From assembly GCA_900754755.1 (NCBI GenBank), contig CAAEEC010000010.1, positions 1 through 6,524 on the forward strand: DNA of 6,524 nt. The letters run 5' to 3'. Position 1 is the first letter of the stretch; every line of letters starts with the position of its first letter. The position numbers and the translations under genes were made by a program. Below are positions 1 to 5,401 of this stretch, in pieces. The notes beneath the pieces were generated by a model, which saw only the letters and a list, made by a program, of their open reading frames with translations, made no database searches and was not told where the DNA came from. This DNA is from Clostridia bacterium. GTDB taxonomy: Bacteria > Bacillota > Clostridia > Christensenellales > Aristaeellaceae.

Positions 1-52
1 TAGTTTACTCCCCCGTCCACCAGCTTGTCAAAAAGACTTTTTTGACAAGCTG
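1..52. repeat. Right end of a dispersed palindromic repeat, with a 14-bp hairpin
   Basis: Bases 2-33 recur at 6493-6524 in the same orientation with one difference (31 of 32 identical). Next to this is a perfect 14-bp inverted repeat: bases 21-34 (CAGCTTGTCAAAAA) pair with 39-52 around the 4-base loop GACT. The hairpin begins 8 bases past the stop codon of the minus-strand DUF4363 gene, so it may end or stabilise that transcript. It lacks a separate T-run after the stem, so a terminator role is unproven. The left half of this copy lies outside the window. Confidence 0.8.
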
Positions 53-59
53 CACGCTG

Positions 60-443
60 CTATAGCAGATTGGCCAGCGACAATTCTTCCTGCGCGCGGA
101 TGTGGGCGATGCCTTCGCCGAGCAGGGCCATGGCCTTATAGTAATCGTCCAGAAAGCCGCGCTCCAGGCTGATGCGCGCGTCTGTGATCCCTTCCGCCAC
201 GTTGTGCAGGTCGTTGTGGTCGGTGAGAATTTCCAGGCGCGGGGTCATCTCGCGCCAGTGCCCGGCCAGCTTGGTGAGGTATTCTTCCGCGCCCTCGAGG
301 TCGCCTTCGCCCGCGCGCTCGAGCGATTGCATGCGCAGGGTTTCCATGCCGTCCACCGTGTGCAGGATGGTGAAAAGCGAGGACGCGCACACGCAGGCGA
401 CCGCGCACAGCACGAGGACGACCCCGGCAATGGTGCGGCGCAT
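60..443 (-). CDS. DUF4363 family membrane-anchored protein
   Basis: A 127-residue protein of unknown function. Residues about 5-27 form one hydrophobic segment (a membrane anchor or uncleaved signal) after the basic start MRR. The rest is a polar, mostly helical domain likely outside the membrane. The W-x-x-x-(T)P-x-L spacing near residues 63-71, the long helices and the C-terminal SLANLL ending resemble DUF4363 proteins, which usually sit directly downstream of DUF421 genes, as here. The start ATG overlaps the stop of the DUF421 gene (TAATG), which implies translational coupling; GAGGTGA inside the end of that gene serves as ribosome binding site. The family call rests on pattern plus context. 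The biochemical role is unknown; partnership with DUF421 is inferred. Confidence 0.75.
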   Translation of the reverse strand: MRRTIAGVVLVLCAVACVCASSLFTILHTVDGMETLRMQSLERAGEGDLEGAEEYLTKLAGHWREMTPRLEILTDHNDLHNVAEGITDARISLERGFLDDYYKAMALLGEGIAHIRAQEELSLANLL

Positions 444-1159
444 TACCAGTTCACCTCGCCGGGATCCAGGGCGCGCGCCACAAAGCTGCCCCCATTTTTG
501 GGCTGGATGGTCATGCGGCCCTGCGTATCCACGCAGGCGAAAAACACGCCCTTGGGCAAAAGGCCGTGTTCCGCCAGCAGGCCGCCGAGCCAGGCTTCGT
601 CCTTGCCGGTTTGCGTGAGGTTTGCGCGCTGCACGTTTCCATCCATGATTAGGACCATGGGCAATCCCTCATAGCCCGCGTCGACGCCGGTTTCCGCGTT
701 GGTGGGCGGGCGGCAGCTGGAGCGGGGGAAGGCCGTGATCGTGCCGTTGGATTCCATCACGGCGGTGCCGCACTCGGCGGGGTTGAGGATGCCCGCCGCG
801 CGGATGCCCTCGATGAGATCGGTGACGCCAATGCACAGCTTTGCCAGCTCGCGCTCGTTGATCACGCCCTTGGAAACCAGCACGCAGGGCCTGCCGGAAA
901 GGATGGAGCGCACCTTATCGAATTTCACGCACAGCACGCTCATGATTCCCTGCATCACAAAGAGCGCCGCCACGGGCAACACGCCGTGCAGCAGGGGCGT
1001 GGAGACTTCCCCCATGGGGGTGGAAATCAAATCGGCGATCACAATGGTGGTCGCCAACTCAAAGGGCTGCAGGCCGGCCATTTGCCGCTTGCCCATGGCG
1101 CGCAACACCAGCACCATCAGGGCATAGAGAATCGCGGCGCGCAAAAAAACGGTGAGCAT
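443..1159 (-). CDS. DUF421 (YetF-like) membrane protein
   Basis: 238 residues, matching YetF/YdfS-type DUF421 proteins. Three hydrophobic segments lie at about residues 4-21, 36-48 and 57-78. The family's RxxGKRQ-like motif follows the first (R20-A-M-G-K-R-Q26), then QPFEL. Residues about 84-146 match the small cytoplasmic domain, with 'GRPCVLVSKGVINERELAKL' and an 'ME-SNGTIT-FPR' block. Residues about 160-238 are a second soluble domain typical of the longer DUF421 proteins (PMVLIMDGNVQ, then a W-L-x-x-L block). AGGAGG (1169-1174) lies 9 bases before the ATG. Known family members are poorly understood; some Bacillus relatives are spore membrane proteins, which would fit a spore former, but nothing here proves that. 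The gene lies 65 bases after the esterase with no clear terminator between, so co-transcription is likely. Confidence 0.85.
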   Translation of the reverse strand: MLTVFLRAAILYALMVLVLRAMGKRQMAGLQPFELATTIVIADLISTPMGEVSTPLLHGVLPVAALFVMQGIMSVLCVKFDKVRSILSGRPCVLVSKGVINERELAKLCIGVTDLIEGIRAAGILNPAECGTAVMESNGTITAFPRSSCRPPTNAETGVDAGYEGLPMVLIMDGNVQRANLTQTGKDEAWLGGLLAEHGLLPKGVFFACVDTQGRMTIQPKNGGSFVARALDPGEVNW

Positions 1160-1224
1160 TGCACACTACCTCCTGTTGGGTAGAATAGCCATGCCGCCGT
1201 TTTTTTATGCGAAGGGGAGCGGGC
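1160..1224 (-). other. Intergenic gap between esterase and DUF421 genes
   Basis: These 65 bases hold the DUF421 ribosome binding site. I see no hairpin followed by T-run in the direction of transcription and only a weak -10-like TATTCT without a matching -35. Read-through from the esterase promoter is therefore the simplest way to express DUF421 and DUF4363. Confidence 0.5.
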
Positions 1225-2187
1225 TTACATTTCCAGCATGAATTGCATGGTCATTTCGTCGCTGTCCGGATAGCCCTCGTGGGCGAAATCCGGATAAATT
1301 TTCACGTCCTTGGGCGCGGTGATCTTGTTGTACGCGGCGAATTGGGTCGAGGGCGGGCAGATGTTGTCCATCAGGCCGGTGAACATCAAAACGCGCGCGC
1401 GAATGCGGTGCGCCAGGTTTTTGTTATCGATATAGCCGAGCTTGGTGAAAATTTCGTCTTCCCGCTCGTGGCGCGGGTCGAAATAGCGGAAATAGGTTTT
1501 GAGCTCGGCATAGGCGTTTGCCGCCAAGTCCATCTCCCACACGCGCCGGTAATCGCACAGGAAGGGACAGGACGGAGCGGCGCGGTTGAGCGTGGGGGTG
1601 AGCGCCGCGCAGGCCAGCGTGAGCGCGCCGCCCTGGGAGCCGCCTTTGGCGCCCACGCGCGTTTCGTCCACATCGTCCATGGCCATCACAATGCGCGCGA
1701 GCTGCGCGGTATCGAGGAATACGCTGCGGAAATACAGCTTTTCGGGATCCGGATCCGAAAGGCCGCGAATGATGTGGCCGTTCTGCGTCGTCCCTTTGAC
1801 GGGGATGGGGTCTTCCGAATAGCCGCCCTGGCCGCGAGCATCGAGCGCGGCCACCACAAATCCCGCGCAGGCATAGGCGAGCTTGCCGGCAAAACCGCCG
1901 CAATTGCCCGAATAGCCGTGGAATTCCAGCACGGCGGGACGCTTGCCCTCGTAATTCGTGGGCTTCACCAGCTTGGCGTGTACGCGCGCGCCGCCCACGC
2001 CCGTGAAATATAGATCATAGCATTTTGCGCCGGGCGCCTGGAAACTCGCGGGCACCAGCGTGCAATCCGTGCCCAGCGCCTCCATTTCGGCGATGGCACG
2101 ATCCCAGTATTCGTCAATGTCTTTGGGGCAGGGGTTTAGGCCCTGGAAGGTGCGCAACTGAGCCAGAGGCATATCGATCAGTGGCAT
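1225..2187 (-). CDS. Carbohydrate esterase family 7 acetyl esterase (acetyl xylan esterase / cephalosporin-C deacetylase type)
   Basis: 320 residues, the usual length for CE7 alpha/beta-hydrolases, which remove acetyl groups from xylo-oligosaccharides and other small acetylated substrates, usually inside the cell; no signal peptide is visible. Signature features in order: HGYSGN at 90-95 (Y92 of the oxyanion region), the RGQGG motif at 118-122, the nucleophile elbow GGSQGG with S184, the catalytic Asp in GLMDNICPP (D274) and the catalytic His in FAHEGY (H303). The N-terminal MPLIDMPLAQLRTFQG is typical of the family. The start at 2187 is chosen over an in-frame extension to 2322 because AAAGGAG lies 7 bases before it and because a consensus promoter (2222-2250) lies inside the extension. 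First gene of a likely operon with the DUF421 and DUF4363 genes. The exact substrate is unknown. Confidence 0.93.
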   Translation of the reverse strand: MPLIDMPLAQLRTFQGLNPCPKDIDEYWDRAIAEMEALGTDCTLVPASFQAPGAKCYDLYFTGVGGARVHAKLVKPTNYEGKRPAVLEFHGYSGNCGGFAGKLAYACAGFVVAALDARGQGGYSEDPIPVKGTTQNGHIIRGLSDPDPEKLYFRSVFLDTAQLARIVMAMDDVDETRVGAKGGSQGGALTLACAALTPTLNRAAPSCPFLCDYRRVWEMDLAANAYAELKTYFRYFDPRHEREDEIFTKLGYIDNKNLAHRIRARVLMFTGLMDNICPPSTQFAAYNKITAPKDVKIYPDFAHEGYPDSDEMTMQFMLEM

Positions 2188-2221
2188 CCTATCACTCCTT
2201 TGTGCTTTATGGGATAGGGAT

Positions 2222-2250
2222 ATTTTACACGATAACCATGAGCGTGTCAA
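2222..2250 (-). promoter_or_regulatory. Sigma-A-type promoter of the CE7 esterase gene
   Basis: On the minus strand, TTGACA (2250-2245) and TAAAAT (2227-2222) are separated by exactly 17 bases. The -35 is a perfect match and the -10 matches 5 of 6. Transcription would begin near 2215, giving an untranslated leader of about 28 bases before the ATG at 2187. No obvious operator is seen. Confidence 0.85.
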
Positions 2251-2345
2251 TGGAAAGGAGGGTGGAATTGCGAAAATATGAGGAGCTTTGTAGCGCGGTG
2301 CACGGCATTTGGCCAGGAGCACTTGTCACGGTTCCCGCCTGTTGG

Positions 2346-2846
2346 TCAGGAAAAAGCCGCGCCTTCCAGGGCCAGCAGGCGGCGCTTTTTTTCGAGGCCG
2401 CCAGCGTACCCGGTGAGGCTGCCGTTCGCGCCCACCACCCGGTGGCAGGGGATCAGGAGGGAAATGCGGTTGTGGCCCACCGCGCCGCCGACCGCCTGCG
2501 CGGACAGATGGGCCTGCCCCCTTTGCCGGGCGAGTTGCGCGGCGATTTCGCCATAGGTGGCGGTGCGGCCATAGGGGATCTGCCGCAGAAGCTCCCATAC
2601 ATCCTTTTGAAAATCCGTGCCCATGGGGTGGAGCGGCGGCAAAAAATCGGGCTTTTGCCCGGCGAAATATGCGTCGAGCCAGCGCGTGGTTTCCTGCAGG
2701 ATGGGCGTTTGCCGCTCCGCGTGATGGGCGTCTAGCCCCAGGGCAAAGTACTTCGCGCCTTCAAACCAAAGGCCGGTCAGGCCTATATCGTCCGCCGATA
2801 GCAAAATGCCGCCCAGCGGGGAAGCGTAGCGCCAGGTATATTGCAT
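2346..2846 (-). CDS. ogt: Methylated-DNA--[protein]-cysteine S-methyltransferase
   Basis: 166 residues, normal for a stand-alone Ogt. It repairs O6-alkylguanine by irreversible transfer of the alkyl group to its own cysteine. The active-site motif is IPCHRVVG with C134 and H135. Upstream are the substrate-pocket PYGRTATYGEIA (91-102) and the DNA-recognition helix SAQAVGGAVGHN (115-126). The N-terminal strand MQYTWRYASPLGGILLSA matches the family's N-domain. Q117 sits where many homologues, including the human enzyme, have the 'arginine finger'; I recall Gln as common in Firmicute members, so the enzyme is probably active. The ribosome binding site AGGAGG (2852-2857) is 5 bases from the ATG. 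Last gene of the mgtE-ttcA-ogt run, 27 bases after ttcA. The codons for its final residues overlap a terminator-like hairpin. Confidence 0.95.
   Translation of the reverse strand: MQYTWRYASPLGGILLSADDIGLTGLWFEGAKYFALGLDAHHAERQTPILQETTRWLDAYFAGQKPDFLPPLHPMGTDFQKDVWELLRQIPYGRTATYGEIAAQLARQRGQAHLSAQAVGGAVGHNRISLLIPCHRVVGANGSLTGYAGGLEKKRRLLALEGAAFS
2351..2390. terminator. Bidirectional terminator-like hairpin overlapping the 3' end of ogt
   Basis: Bases 2351-2357 (AAAAAGC) pair with 2384-2390 (GCTTTTT). After a 2x2 internal loop, 2360-2363 (CGCC) pair with 2378-2381 (GGCG); the apical loop is 14 bases. On the minus strand the stem ends in GCTTTTTCC just before the ogt stop, so it could end the mgtE-ttcA-ogt transcript. 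On the plus strand the T-run is seven long. It lies inside coding sequence, so part of the match may be chance. Confidence 0.5.
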
Positions 2847-2873
2847 GGTTGCCTCCTTTTGATGGGCAAACGT

Positions 2874-3599
2874 TTAGACATCCTGCGGCTTGTTCCACAG
2901 GCCGTATTGCGCCTCGTTCTGCAGCGCGCTCAATAGCTGCTCCTTGGCGTTGGGAATGCGCTTGCAGATGTAGCGCAAAAGCTCCTTCATTTCCTCCCGC
3001 TTGGTGTAGCCGTTGGCCGGGCAGGGGGAGGGCACCACGGGCAGCTCCAGCTCCTTCACCATGTGGATCACGTGCTTTTCGCTCAGGTACACCATGGGGC
3101 GGATCTGCGTGAGGTTCGAGCGCGAAAGATAGGTCACGGGGTGGAACGTGTGCATGCGGCCCTCGTAGAACATGCTCAGCAGCAGGGTTTCAATCGCGTC
3201 GTCGCGATGGTGGCCCAGGGCCACCTTGTTCGCGCCCAGCTCGCGACACAGGTCGGAAAGCGCGCCCCGGCGCATTTTGGCGCACAGGGAACAGGGGTTC
3301 TTTTCCTTGCGCTCTTCAAAAATGACCTTGCCGATCTGCGTTTCCCGCACGGTGTAGGGCACTTCCAGCCGCTCGCACAGCACGCGCACGCCGCTCAGGT
3401 CGAAGGGCTCCATGCCCATGGTGAGCGTGACGGCGATCAATTCGAAGGGGTGGGGGCAAAACCGGCGGTACAGCGCCATGGCATAGAGCAACAGCAGGCT
3501 GTCCTTGCCGCCGGATACCCCCACGGCCACGCGGTCGCCGGGGGCGATCATGTGAAAATCCTGGTCTGCGCGCCGGATGCAACCGAGCACTTCCTTCAA
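2874..3599 (-). CDS. ttcA: TtcA-family tRNA 2-thiocytidine synthetase (PP-loop ATPase)
   Basis: 241 residues. TtcA enzymes activate cytidine 32 of tRNA with ATP and insert sulfur with the help of an iron-sulfur cluster. The PP-loop ATP motif SGGKDS is at 29-34. C103-x-x-C106 and a third cysteine, C193 (SPCPANG), match the three cluster ligands of TtcA, and GHHRDD is at 129-134. The frame stays open upstream to 3902 inside mgtE, but those residues look nothing like the family. Homologues begin just before the 'LGCIRRA' block, so I place the start at a TTG at 3599, 8 bases after AAAGGGG (3608-3614), only 17 bases past the mgtE stop. GTG at 3590 is an alternative. Co-transcribed with mgtE upstream and ogt downstream. 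Whether it modifies C32 or another tRNA position is not shown by sequence. Confidence 0.9.
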   Translation of the reverse strand: MKEVLGCIRRADQDFHMIAPGDRVAVGVSGGKDSLLLLYAMALYRRFCPHPFELIAVTLTMGMEPFDLSGVRVLCERLEVPYTVRETQIGKVIFEERKEKNPCSLCAKMRRGALSDLCRELGANKVALGHHRDDAIETLLLSMFYEGRMHTFHPVTYLSRSNLTQIRPMVYLSEKHVIHMVKELELPVVPSPCPANGYTKREEMKELLRYICKRIPNAKEQLLSALQNEAQYGLWNKPQDV

Positions 3600-3616
3600 A
3601 ATGGGTTCCCCTTTCG

Positions 3617-4966
3617 TTACAAGAGATAGTGCGAGGCGATGCTGAAGAAGATCATCAGCGAGCACATGTCCACAATGGTGGTGATCAGCGGGCTGGCCAT
3701 CAGCGCGGGGTCGAGATGCACCTTTTTGGCCAGCAGCGGCAGCGAGCAGCCGATGGCCTTGGAAAGGATCACCGTGCAATACAAGCTGGTGGCCACCACG
3801 GCGGCGACGCCCGCATCCCATTCGCTGAAGAACAATAGCCGCAGGAACGTGAGCCCCGCCAGCACGAAGCCCACCATCAGGCTCACGCGGAATTCCTTCC
3901 ACAGCACTTTGAAGAAATCCCTGAACTGCACCTGGTTGAGCGCCAGGCCGCGGATCACCAGCGTGGAAGCCTGCGCGCCGCAGTTGCCGCCCGTGTCCAT
4001 CAGCATGGGGATAAAGGCGGTCAGGCCCACGGCCCCGGCCAGCAGCGTTTCAAAATGCAAAATGATGCTGCCCGTGAGAATCGCCGAAAACATCAGCACG
4101 ATCAGCCAGGGCATGCGCTTGATGGCCATTTGCACCGCGGAGGTTTTGAGATATTCGCCGTCGCTGGGCAGCAGGGCGGCCATTTTCTCGAAGTCCTCGG
4201 TGTTCTCTTCTTCGATGACGTCCATGATGTCGTCCGCCGTGATGATGCCCACCAGGCGGTTTTCGTTGTCCACCACGGGGATGGAGAGCAGGTCGTATTT
4301 GCGCACGGTGTCGGCCACGGTTTCCTGGTCGTCGAGCGTCTTTACGCTCACGCAGGCGGAAGCGTCCATCAGGGTTTCCACAGGCGCGTCGTCCGCCGCC
4401 AGGATCAGCTTGCGCAGGGCCACCGTGCCCAGCAGGTGCCGGCCGCGGTCGATCACGTAGAGCGTGTAGATCGTTTCCTTATCAATGCCCGTGCGCTTCA
4501 CCTCGTCCAGCGCCTGGCGGGCGGTGGTGCCCGCGTGGAATTCGCAGTATTCGATCGTCATGATCGAGCCCGCGGAGTTTTCCGGGTATTTTAATAGCTG
4601 GTTGAGCGCCTCGCGCGTGTGCGGATCGGCGTTTTGCAAAATACGCTTGACCACGTTGGCGGGCATTTCTTCCAGAAAGTCCACCGCGTCGTCCAGAAAC
4701 ATATCGGAAATCAGTGCGCGGATCTCGCCGTCGCCGATGGACTCGATCAGCGCTTTGCGCGCGTCGTCGTCCATATAGGCGAACACGTCGGCGGAAATAT
4801 CCTTGGGCAAAATGCGGAAAACCATCACCAGTTGCTCGCCCTTGAGCGATTTCATGTATTCGGCGATGTCCACCGGGTTGAGCATCATCAGCGCGCCGCG
4901 CAGTTCATTGTGCTTGCCCTTGGCCAGAAATTCGTTCAGCCGGGCAGTGATCTTTTCCCAATCCAT
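3617..4966 (-). CDS. mgtE: Magnesium transporter MgtE
   Basis: 449 residues, the usual MgtE length. MgtE is a dimeric Mg2+ channel of the cytoplasmic membrane that closes when Mg2+ binds its cytosolic domains. Domains in order: acidic helical N-domain (about 1-128), a CBS pair (about 131-255, with 'SAGSIMT' opening the first and 'LSIPVVDNENRLVGIIT' in the second), a plug-like helix, then five membrane helices (about 284-449). The signature P320-MLMDTGGNCGAQ is present. D433 in TTIVD fits the pore aspartate of the last helix. An ATG at 4972 follows the Shine-Dalgarno GGGAGG (4976-4981) by 3 bases, too close; the ATG at 4966 is 9 bases away and gives MDWEK, so I use it. First structural gene of the mgtE-ttcA-ogt unit, behind a long structured leader. 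Confidence 0.95.
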   Translation of the reverse strand: MDWEKITARLNEFLAKGKHNELRGALMMLNPVDIAEYMKSLKGEQLVMVFRILPKDISADVFAYMDDDARKALIESIGDGEIRALISDMFLDDAVDFLEEMPANVVKRILQNADPHTREALNQLLKYPENSAGSIMTIEYCEFHAGTTARQALDEVKRTGIDKETIYTLYVIDRGRHLLGTVALRKLILAADDAPVETLMDASACVSVKTLDDQETVADTVRKYDLLSIPVVDNENRLVGIITADDIMDVIEEENTEDFEKMAALLPSDGEYLKTSAVQMAIKRMPWLIVLMFSAILTGSIILHFETLLAGAVGLTAFIPMLMDTGGNCGAQASTLVIRGLALNQVQFRDFFKVLWKEFRVSLMVGFVLAGLTFLRLLFFSEWDAGVAAVVATSLYCTVILSKAIGCSLPLLAKKVHLDPALMASPLITTIVDMCSLMIFFSIASHYLL

Positions 4967-4975
4967 GGGTCTCAT

Positions 4976-5072
4976 CCTCCCTTTTATATGCCGTTTTTGC
5001 GCAAGAAAACGAGGCATTGCGCGAAAGGGTTCCCGGAACGCTTTCCGGGCCCGGTTTCGGGCAAAACCTTTT
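4976..5072 (-). promoter_or_regulatory. Candidate structured leader RNA (switch) controlling mgtE translation
   Basis: Read on the minus strand, three helices can form a compact three-way junction. P1 pairs 5071-5064 (AAAGGTTT) with 5031-5024 (AACCCTTT), with one mismatch. P2 pairs 5062-5058 with 5053-5049 (GCCCG/CGGGC, loop AAAC). P3 pairs 5048-5043 with 5038-5033 (CCGGAA/TTCCGG, loop AGCG). The 3' strand of P1, CCCTTT, can instead pair with AAAGGG at 4984-4979, which contains the first half of the mgtE Shine-Dalgarno (4981-4976). That alternative stem would enclose a hairpin pairing 5017-5013 and 5010-5006 with 4997-4988. Pairing was found by eye. Function, ligand and family are unknown; it does not look like an M-box. 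Confidence 0.4.
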
Positions 5073-5098
5073 GGCGGGATAGATGAATTCGGGCCTGC

Positions 5099-5120
5099 CT
5101 TCGCCGCTTACGCGGCAAAG
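5099..5120 (-). promoter_or_regulatory. 9-bp hairpin with GUAA tetraloop around the leader-ORF stop codon
   Basis: On the minus strand, CTTTGCCGC (5120-5112) pairs with GCGGCGAAG (5107-5099), with one G-U pair, around the loop GTAA (5111-5108). The loop contains the TAA stop of the 26-codon leader frame. A ribosome ending translation there would melt the hairpin, so it could link leader translation to downstream folding. That role is inferred. Confidence 0.5.
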
Positions 5121-5188
5121 CGCGCCATCCCTTGGGCGGCACGTTCGGGCACGCCGTCGTTCATTGCGTTTCTACCGCCGTCGTCCAT
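5108..5188 (-). CDS. Leader small ORF upstream of mgtE (26 aa, unrecognised)
   Basis: Starts ATG at 5188 and stops TAA at 5110-5108, encoding MDDGGRNAMNDGVP followed by ERAAQGMARFAA. It lies about 42 bases after the predicted transcription start. GGGAGGT (5203-5197) is placed 8 bases before the ATG, as strong a ribosome binding site as those of the real genes. The DNA holds an imperfect repeat: ATG-x-ACGACGGCG occurs at the start and again at codon 9, so residues MDDG and MNDG echo each other. No membrane segment or signal is present. I do not recognise the peptide. It could be a regulatory leader peptide, by analogy with the short ORFs ahead of enterobacterial Mg2+ transporter genes, or a stand-alone small protein. 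The start of translation is well supported; the function is not. Confidence 0.55.
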   Translation of the reverse strand: MDDGGRNAMNDGVPERAAQGMARFAA

Positions 5189-5236
5189 TCGGTGCCACCT
5201 CCCATGTTGCAATTTTTCCCCAATGGAACAGCTTTT

Positions 5237-5265
5237 ATTGTACCCAAAAAGCGCCCGCTTGTCAA
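5237..5265 (-). promoter_or_regulatory. Sigma-A-type promoter of the mgtE operon
   Basis: On the minus strand, TTGACA (5265-5260) and TACAAT (5242-5237) are 17 bases apart, a perfect -35 and a 5-of-6 -10. The start of transcription would be near 5230, giving a leader of about 265 bases before mgtE. I found no better promoter closer to mgtE, which supports the long leader. Confidence 0.85.
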
Positions 5266-5312
5266 ATGGGGGAGTGTTGTATAAAGATGCATATATACAG
5301 CGGATTATGCTA

Positions 5313-5329
5313 GTTAATATTCATTTAAC
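5313..5329. promoter_or_regulatory. Possible operator: inverted repeat GTTAA-7-TTAAC
   Basis: GTTAA (5313-5317) and TTAAC (5325-5329) form a dyad just upstream of the -35 of the binding-protein promoter, within an AT-rich tract (about 5280-5330) that stands out from the GC-rich surroundings. A regulator site is possible. No known box is matched with confidence. Confidence 0.25.
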
Positions 5330-5340
5330 GCGGAATGGAC

Positions 5341-5369
5341 TTGCAAAATCGCTGGAGGCGCTGTATAAT
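5341..5369 (+). promoter_or_regulatory. Sigma-A-type promoter of the amino-acid-binding-protein gene
   Basis: TTGCAA (5341-5346) and a perfect TATAAT (5364-5369) are 17 bases apart. Transcription would begin near 5376, about 25 bases before the ATG, with AGGAGG (5388-5393) between. Confidence 0.8.
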
Positions 5370-5401
5370 CTATTCATAAAAATCCAGAGGAGGAAATTCT
5401 C

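Noticed and set aside
1207..2013. Long plus-strand frame opposite the esterase
   Set aside because: His/Arg/Ala-rich shadow of a well-identified gene on the other strand, caused by GC-biased codon positions.
2188..2322. N-terminal extension of the esterase frame to an ATG at 2322
   Set aside because: It contains the gene's own consensus promoter, lacks a family match, and the ATG at 2187 has a well-placed ribosome binding site.
3600..3902. Extended TtcA frame reaching into mgtE
   Set aside because: The extra residues are Arg/Gly/Ala-rich out-of-frame translation of the mgtE C-terminus and precede the family's normal N-terminus.
4967..5017. MgtE starts at 5017 or 4972
   Set aside because: The 5017 start has no ribosome binding site and covers the leader hairpin; the 4972 ATG is only 3 bases from GGGAGG.
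5024..5049. Intrinsic attenuator from the stem 5032-5038/5043-5049
   Set aside because: On the minus strand the stem is followed only by CCCTTTC; three T residues are too few for a convincing terminator.
4967..5236. M-box (ykoK) magnesium riboswitch
   Set aside because: This was the first expectation upstream of mgtE, but I cannot find its conserved internal-loop segments or its overall arrangement. An Infernal search should confirm the absence.
5259..5285. Second plus-strand promoter TTGTCA / TATAAA
   Set aside because: The spacer is only 15 bases and the -35 arises from the overlapping mgtE promoter; the promoter at 5341-5369 is better placed.
5083..5313. 76-codon plus-strand frame across the mgtE leader
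   Set aside because: No ribosome binding site, opposite to the leader elements and overlapping the opposing promoter; composition does not look coding.
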